A stretch of DNA of 64,000 nucleotides. Origin: Paracoccaceae bacterium (GTDB lineage Bacteria; Pseudomonadota; Alphaproteobacteria; Rhodobacterales; Rhodobacteraceae). Location: NCBI GenBank assembly GCA_020630695.1, contig JAHDIS010000007.1:19631-83630 (forward strand), given 5' to 3'. A program made the translations under genes and the position numbers. This document shows positions 61,010 through 64,000 of the stretch, in pieces. Positions within the stretch are counted from its first letter, which is position 1. The number at the start of each line of letters is the position of its first letter. The notes under the pieces were generated by a model. That model was not told the DNA's origin. It saw nothing but the letters and a program-made list of their open reading frames with translations, and did not search any database.

Positions 61010-62242
61010 CTATTTTTTCCGGGCTTCACGAACCCATGCCACGATATACTGCCGCGCTTCATCGTCCATCTGAATTGCGTTTGGTGGTGGCATCGCGTGA
61101 CTGATTCCCGCTTGCAGATAGATCTGCTCGGCGTGGCGGGCCACATCACCGGGGGTTTCCAGATAGACCCCTTTGGGCGCCCAGTGCATGTTGCCCCAGA
61201 CAGGTTCACGTGCGTGGCACATAGAGCAATTGCCGACAACCGTGTCATAGGCATCCTGAAAGCCTGCGGCTGACGCATAGGTCTGTTCGTAGGGTGTCAG
61301 CTCACGCGCTGCGGCCTGATCATAATCCTCTGTGCCAGAAGCGGTCGAAAGCCAGGCGATCACCAGCATCAGCAGAACCGTCACGCCCCATGTCCAATGT
61401 GGACCGGATCCCGTTTTGTGCATCGTGTTGAAGTAATGCCTGATCGTGACGCCGGTTAGGAAAATCAAACTGGCGATGATCCACGCATGTTGCGTCGCAA
61501 AGGCCAGCGGATAGTGGTTCGACAACATCAGAAATACGACAGGCAATGTCAGATAGTTGTTGTGGGTCGAACGCACCTTGGCGATTTTCCCGTATTTCGC
61601 GTCTGGGGTCCGGCCTGCTTTGAGGTCTGCCACCACAATGCGCTGGTTTGGCATGATCTGGAAAAACACGTTTGCCGTCATGATTGTTGCCGTGAACGCG
61701 CCCAGATGCAGCAGTGCTGCGCGACCCGTAAAGATCTGGTTGTAGCCCCAAGACATGATGACAAGGATCACGAAGAGCAAAAGCATCAGGATCGTCGGGT
61801 GATCGCTCAGCGATGATTTGCACATGGCATCATAAAGCAGCCAACCGATGGTCAGTGATCCGCCAGAGATCAAAATGCCCTGCCACAGCGCGAGATCTGC
61901 TTTGGTCGGGTCGATCAGATATAGCTCGCCCCCGACCCAATAGATGATCATCAAAAGCGCCGCGCCGGAAAGCCAAGTGCTGTAGCTTTGCCATTTATGC
62001 CAGGTCAGATGCTCGGGCATACGGGCCGGTGCGACCATGTATTTGACGGTGTGATAAAAACCGCCGCCGTGCACTTCCCATTCTTCGCCGTGCGCGCCTT
62101 CGGGTAGCGCATCGTTTGGCTTTAGCATCAGGTCCAGAGCAATGAAGTAAAACGATGCGCCGATCCAAGCCATCGCAGTGACGACGTGCAACCAGCGAAC
62201 GGAAAAGGCGATCCATTCCCACAAGATGGCCAGATCGTACAT
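61010..62242 (-). CDS. puuD: Membrane urate hydroxylase PuuD with a cytochrome c domain
   Basis: The 410-aa protein has about eight to nine membrane helices (residues about 10-320), including WEWIAFSVRWLHVVTAMAWIG with conserved His, and a C-terminal cytochrome c-like domain with haem motif NCSMCH near residue 340 and a distal Met in SHAMPPPNAIQM. PuuD oxidises urate to 5-hydroxyisourate and passes electrons to the respiratory chain. The ATG at 62242 follows GGGAGA. First gene of its operon; divergent from a LysR gene. Confidence 0.9.
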   Translation of the reverse strand: MYDLAILWEWIAFSVRWLHVVTAMAWIGASFYFIALDLMLKPNDALPEGAHGEEWEVHGGGFYHTVKYMVAPARMPEHLTWHKWQSYSTWLSGAALLMIIYWVGGELYLIDPTKADLALWQGILISGGSLTIGWLLYDAMCKSSLSDHPTILMLLLFVILVIMSWGYNQIFTGRAALLHLGAFTATIMTANVFFQIMPNQRIVVADLKAGRTPDAKYGKIAKVRSTHNNYLTLPVVFLMLSNHYPLAFATQHAWIIASLIFLTGVTIRHYFNTMHKTGSGPHWTWGVTVLLMLVIAWLSTASGTEDYDQAAARELTPYEQTYASAAGFQDAYDTVVGNCSMCHAREPVWGNMHWAPKGVYLETPGDVARHAEQIYLQAGISHAMPPPNAIQMDDEARQYIVAWVREARKK

Positions 62243-62303
62243 GGCGGGTCTCCCAAAATTTGAATGCTGATGCACACTATGCGCGTGAGGTTTGTTCTAG
62301 TAT

Positions 62304-62322
62304 TGCTTGTAAAGATCAAGCA
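62304..62322. promoter_or_regulatory. Candidate LysR operator in the puuD-lysR spacer
   Basis: TGCTTG and CAAGCA are perfect arms around a 7-nt centre (TAAAGAT), lying 20 bp before the LysR ATG and 62 bp from puuD. The spacing and T/A ends fit a LysR-type T-N11-A box. It is followed by an A-rich run (62328-62336). Confidence 0.55.
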
Positions 62323-62342
62323 GCATCAAAAAAAACCGAATA

Positions 62343-63254
62343 ATGTCCTATCTCGATAATATCCGCACGTTTGTTCGTGTCTATGAATTGGGCAGTATGT
62401 CTGCAGCCGGTCGAGATTTGCGCATTTCACCGGCCGTCACGTCTTCGCGGATATCACAGCTGGAAGAGCATCTGGGTGTCCGATTGTTCCAACGCACCAC
62501 CCGTAGTCTGACGCCGACAGAGCAAGGACAATCGTTCTATCGTGGGGCAACTGATATCCTTGAGGCGGTCGAAAGCGCCGAAGCGCAGATCGTCAACATC
62601 ACTGAGAACCTGCGCGGCTCGTTATTCGTTGCGGCCCCGTTGGGTGTCGGGCGTCGGTTGATCGCGCCGCAGGTGCCGGCGTTTCGGGCGCTCTATCCGG
62701 ATATTGCGGTTCGATTGCGTCTGACCGACAGAAAGGTTGATTTGACGACCGAGGGGCTGGATCTGGCGTTCTTTCTTGGCAAGCCAGAAGACAGCAATCT
62801 GCGCATCCGGAAAATTGCAGATGTACAGCGGGTTTTGTGTGCGTCGCCAGACTACATCGCGCGGCGTGGCATGCCCCGTGACGGTGCTGATCTGATCGCC
62901 CAAAAGCATGAATGCTTGAACTTGCGGTTTCCTGGGGCAACAGAATTCCAGTGGCTGCTCACGACCCCTGACGGCCCCAAACGGTTCCGTGTCTCGGGCC
63001 ACTACGAATCTGATGACGGGGATGTTTTGACGGATTGGGCGCTGGCGGGGCAGGGTGTCGCGATGAAGCCTGTTTTCGAGATCGCCGATCACCTCAGCGC
63101 TGGTCGTCTGGTGCCGGTGGCCGAACAAACGCCGCCCGAACCCATCCAAATGGCCTGCCTTTTCACACACCGCCGCATGCAGGATCCCAAGACTCGTCTT
63201 TTTATGGAATTTGTCATCGACCGGATCGAAAAGGCAGTCGCGATTCAGGGGTGA
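62343..63254 (+). CDS. LysR-family regulator divergent from puuD
   Basis: The 303-aa protein has an N-terminal helix-turn-helix (FVRVYELGSMSAAGRDLRIS, AVTSSRISQLEEHLGVRLF) followed by a substrate-binding domain of the CrgA-like type (about 90-300). It faces the puuD operon and probably controls it in response to urate or another purine product, by inference from position. It precedes a partial oxidoreductase gene by 24 bp, perhaps in the same transcript. Confidence 0.87.
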   Translation: MSYLDNIRTFVRVYELGSMSAAGRDLRISPAVTSSRISQLEEHLGVRLFQRTTRSLTPTEQGQSFYRGATDILEAVESAEAQIVNITENLRGSLFVAAPLGVGRRLIAPQVPAFRALYPDIAVRLRLTDRKVDLTTEGLDLAFFLGKPEDSNLRIRKIADVQRVLCASPDYIARRGMPRDGADLIAQKHECLNLRFPGATEFQWLLTTPDGPKRFRVSGHYESDDGDVLTDWALAGQGVAMKPVFEIADHLSAGRLVPVAEQTPPEPIQMACLFTHRRMQDPKTRLFMEFVIDRIEKAVAIQG

Positions 63255-63278
63255 AACCGCACGAAGGGAGATCGAGAC

Positions 63279-64000
63279 ATGAGCCTATTCCGCCAGCTTC
63301 AAAAAAGGCAGGAAGACCAAAGGCCAATCCGCGTCGCCGTGATCGGTGCCGGAAAATTTGGCACCATGTTTCTTGCTCAGGCACTGCGTCTGCCCGGTGT
63401 GCATGTTGTCGGGATCGCCGATCTGAATGTTCAGGTGGCCAAGTCCAACCTTGCCTTGGCTGGTTGGCCGGATGAGCAGTACAGCGCCAGTTCCCTGAAT
63501 GCCGCGATCCAATCCGGTCAGACCTATGTGGTCGACGATGCCAACTTGCTGATCGGTGCGCCGGTCGTGGATCTGGTTGTCGAATGCACGGGCAATCCGA
63601 TTGTGGCTGTAGACCATGTGATGGCGGCCTTTCGTAACGGTAAGCCTGTTGTCAGCGCCACGGTCGAGGCTGATGCCCTGTGTGGCGCAGCGCTGGCGCA
63701 GACGGCCCGCGAGTATGGTGTCGTCTATTCGATGGCCTACGGCGATCAACCGGCATTGGTTTGCGAACTGGTTGATTGGGCGCGCACCTGCGGCTTTGAA
63801 GTCGCCGCCGCGGGCCGTGGGCACAAATGGAAACCGGAATACCGCTTTTCCACCCCTGAGACAGTTTGGGATCACTGGGGTCTGACACCAGAGCAGGCCG
63901 AGCGCGGGCGGCTGAATCCAAAGATGTTTAATTCGTTTCTGGACGGGACCAAACCCGCCATCGAGTCCGCCGCCATTGCCAATGCCTGTGGACTGGATGC
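63279..64000 (+). CDS. NAD(P)-binding oxidoreductase, homoserine dehydrogenase/SAF-family-like, cut by the window
   Basis: The first 240 residues are present. RVAVIGAGKFGTMFLAQALRLPG is a Rossmann motif (about 18-40), followed by LVVECTGNPIVAVDHVM and VVSATVEADALCGAALAQ, which resemble homoserine-dehydrogenase-like proteins with a C-terminal SAF domain found in many Rhodobacteraceae. The SAF part would lie beyond the edge. The ATG at 63279 follows GGGAGATC. The substrate is not known. Confidence 0.65.
   Translation, partial: MSLFRQLQKRQEDQRPIRVAVIGAGKFGTMFLAQALRLPGVHVVGIADLNVQVAKSNLALAGWPDEQYSASSLNAAIQSGQTYVVDDANLLIGAPVVDLVVECTGNPIVAVDHVMAAFRNGKPVVSATVEADALCGAALAQTAREYGVVYSMAYGDQPALVCELVDWARTCGFEVAAAGRGHKWKPEYRFSTPETVWDHWGLTPEQAERGRLNPKMFNSFLDGTKPAIESAAIANACGLD

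Noticed and set aside
1..64000. Mobile elements, prophage, CRISPR, tRNA or rRNA genes
   Set aside because: No transposase, integrase, direct terminal repeats, regularly spaced repeats, or tRNA T-loop/acceptor patterns were noticed on either strand.

Overview
The window is chromosomal DNA of an alphaproteobacterium, most likely a marine Rhodobacteraceae member of the Roseobacter group. The evidence is a self-standing F0 ATP synthase operon with a b' subunit and no F1 genes, a MipZ division ATPase, several small conserved genes I associate with that family, the gene order ffh - GNAT genes - chorismate mutase - rpsP - rimM - trmD - rplS - rpmE, and a catabolic repertoire for polyamines, tricarboxylates, creatine and urate. 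This assignment rests on recalled family knowledge, not on a search. I see no rRNA, tRNA, IS element, prophage or CRISPR array. Gene density is high, with many 4-bp ATGA start/stop overlaps.

Layout. 1-11.4 kb: 3' part of zapE, two LysM proteins with an exported rhodanese-like protein, folC-accD, a CPBP protease, ilvD with a lipoprotein gene, two conserved unknowns and an EamA transporter. 11.4-19.4 kb: a polyamine locus with FAD oxidase, potIHGF, a divergent GntR regulator and a putrescine-type aminotransferase; the two key promoters share a TTTGATCA motif. 19.4-23.5 kb: mipZ with an overlooked 64-aa gene that apparently starts with CTG, then atpI-B-E-X-F. 23.6-26.5 kb: an ArsR regulator with a dyad operator, an EamA transporter coupled to a LysR regulator, and azoR. 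26.6-37.5 kb: a translation-related region, ffh to rpmE, with five tandem GNAT acetyltransferases, chorismate mutase, a hidden 46-aa membrane protein, a sulfotransferase-like P-loop protein, a membrane-anchored unknown and a probable 2OG-Fe(II) oxygenase.

37.5-51.6 kb looks like one tricarboxylate-use island: tcuBA, a GntR regulator with a perfect 12+12 bp palindromic operator, an AbrB-type membrane protein, a D-2-hydroxyacid dehydrogenase, a PrpF-type isomerase, a TctA-TctB fusion permease, TctC, the TctDE two-component system and a DUF1989-GcvT fusion enzyme. 51.6-53.9 kb: a MaoC/FAS1-type hydratase, a MarR regulator and a crotonase, with the same TTGTT-N7-GTAAC dyad in both promoters. 54-56.7 kb: an iron(III)-type ABC permease and binding protein, tail to tail, without an ATPase gene. 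57-64 kb: creatinase, then an operon running puuD-nadX-phyH-GlxA regulator opposite a LysR gene, and a partial SAF-family-like oxidoreductase at the right edge.

Strong hairpins sit directly after the genes whose products are needed in excess (potF, tctC, atpE), which suggests post-transcriptional adjustment of operon output. The least explained features are the accessory enzymes in the ribosomal region, the shared MarR dyad, the GntR palindrome and the two small genes that use non-ATG starts.
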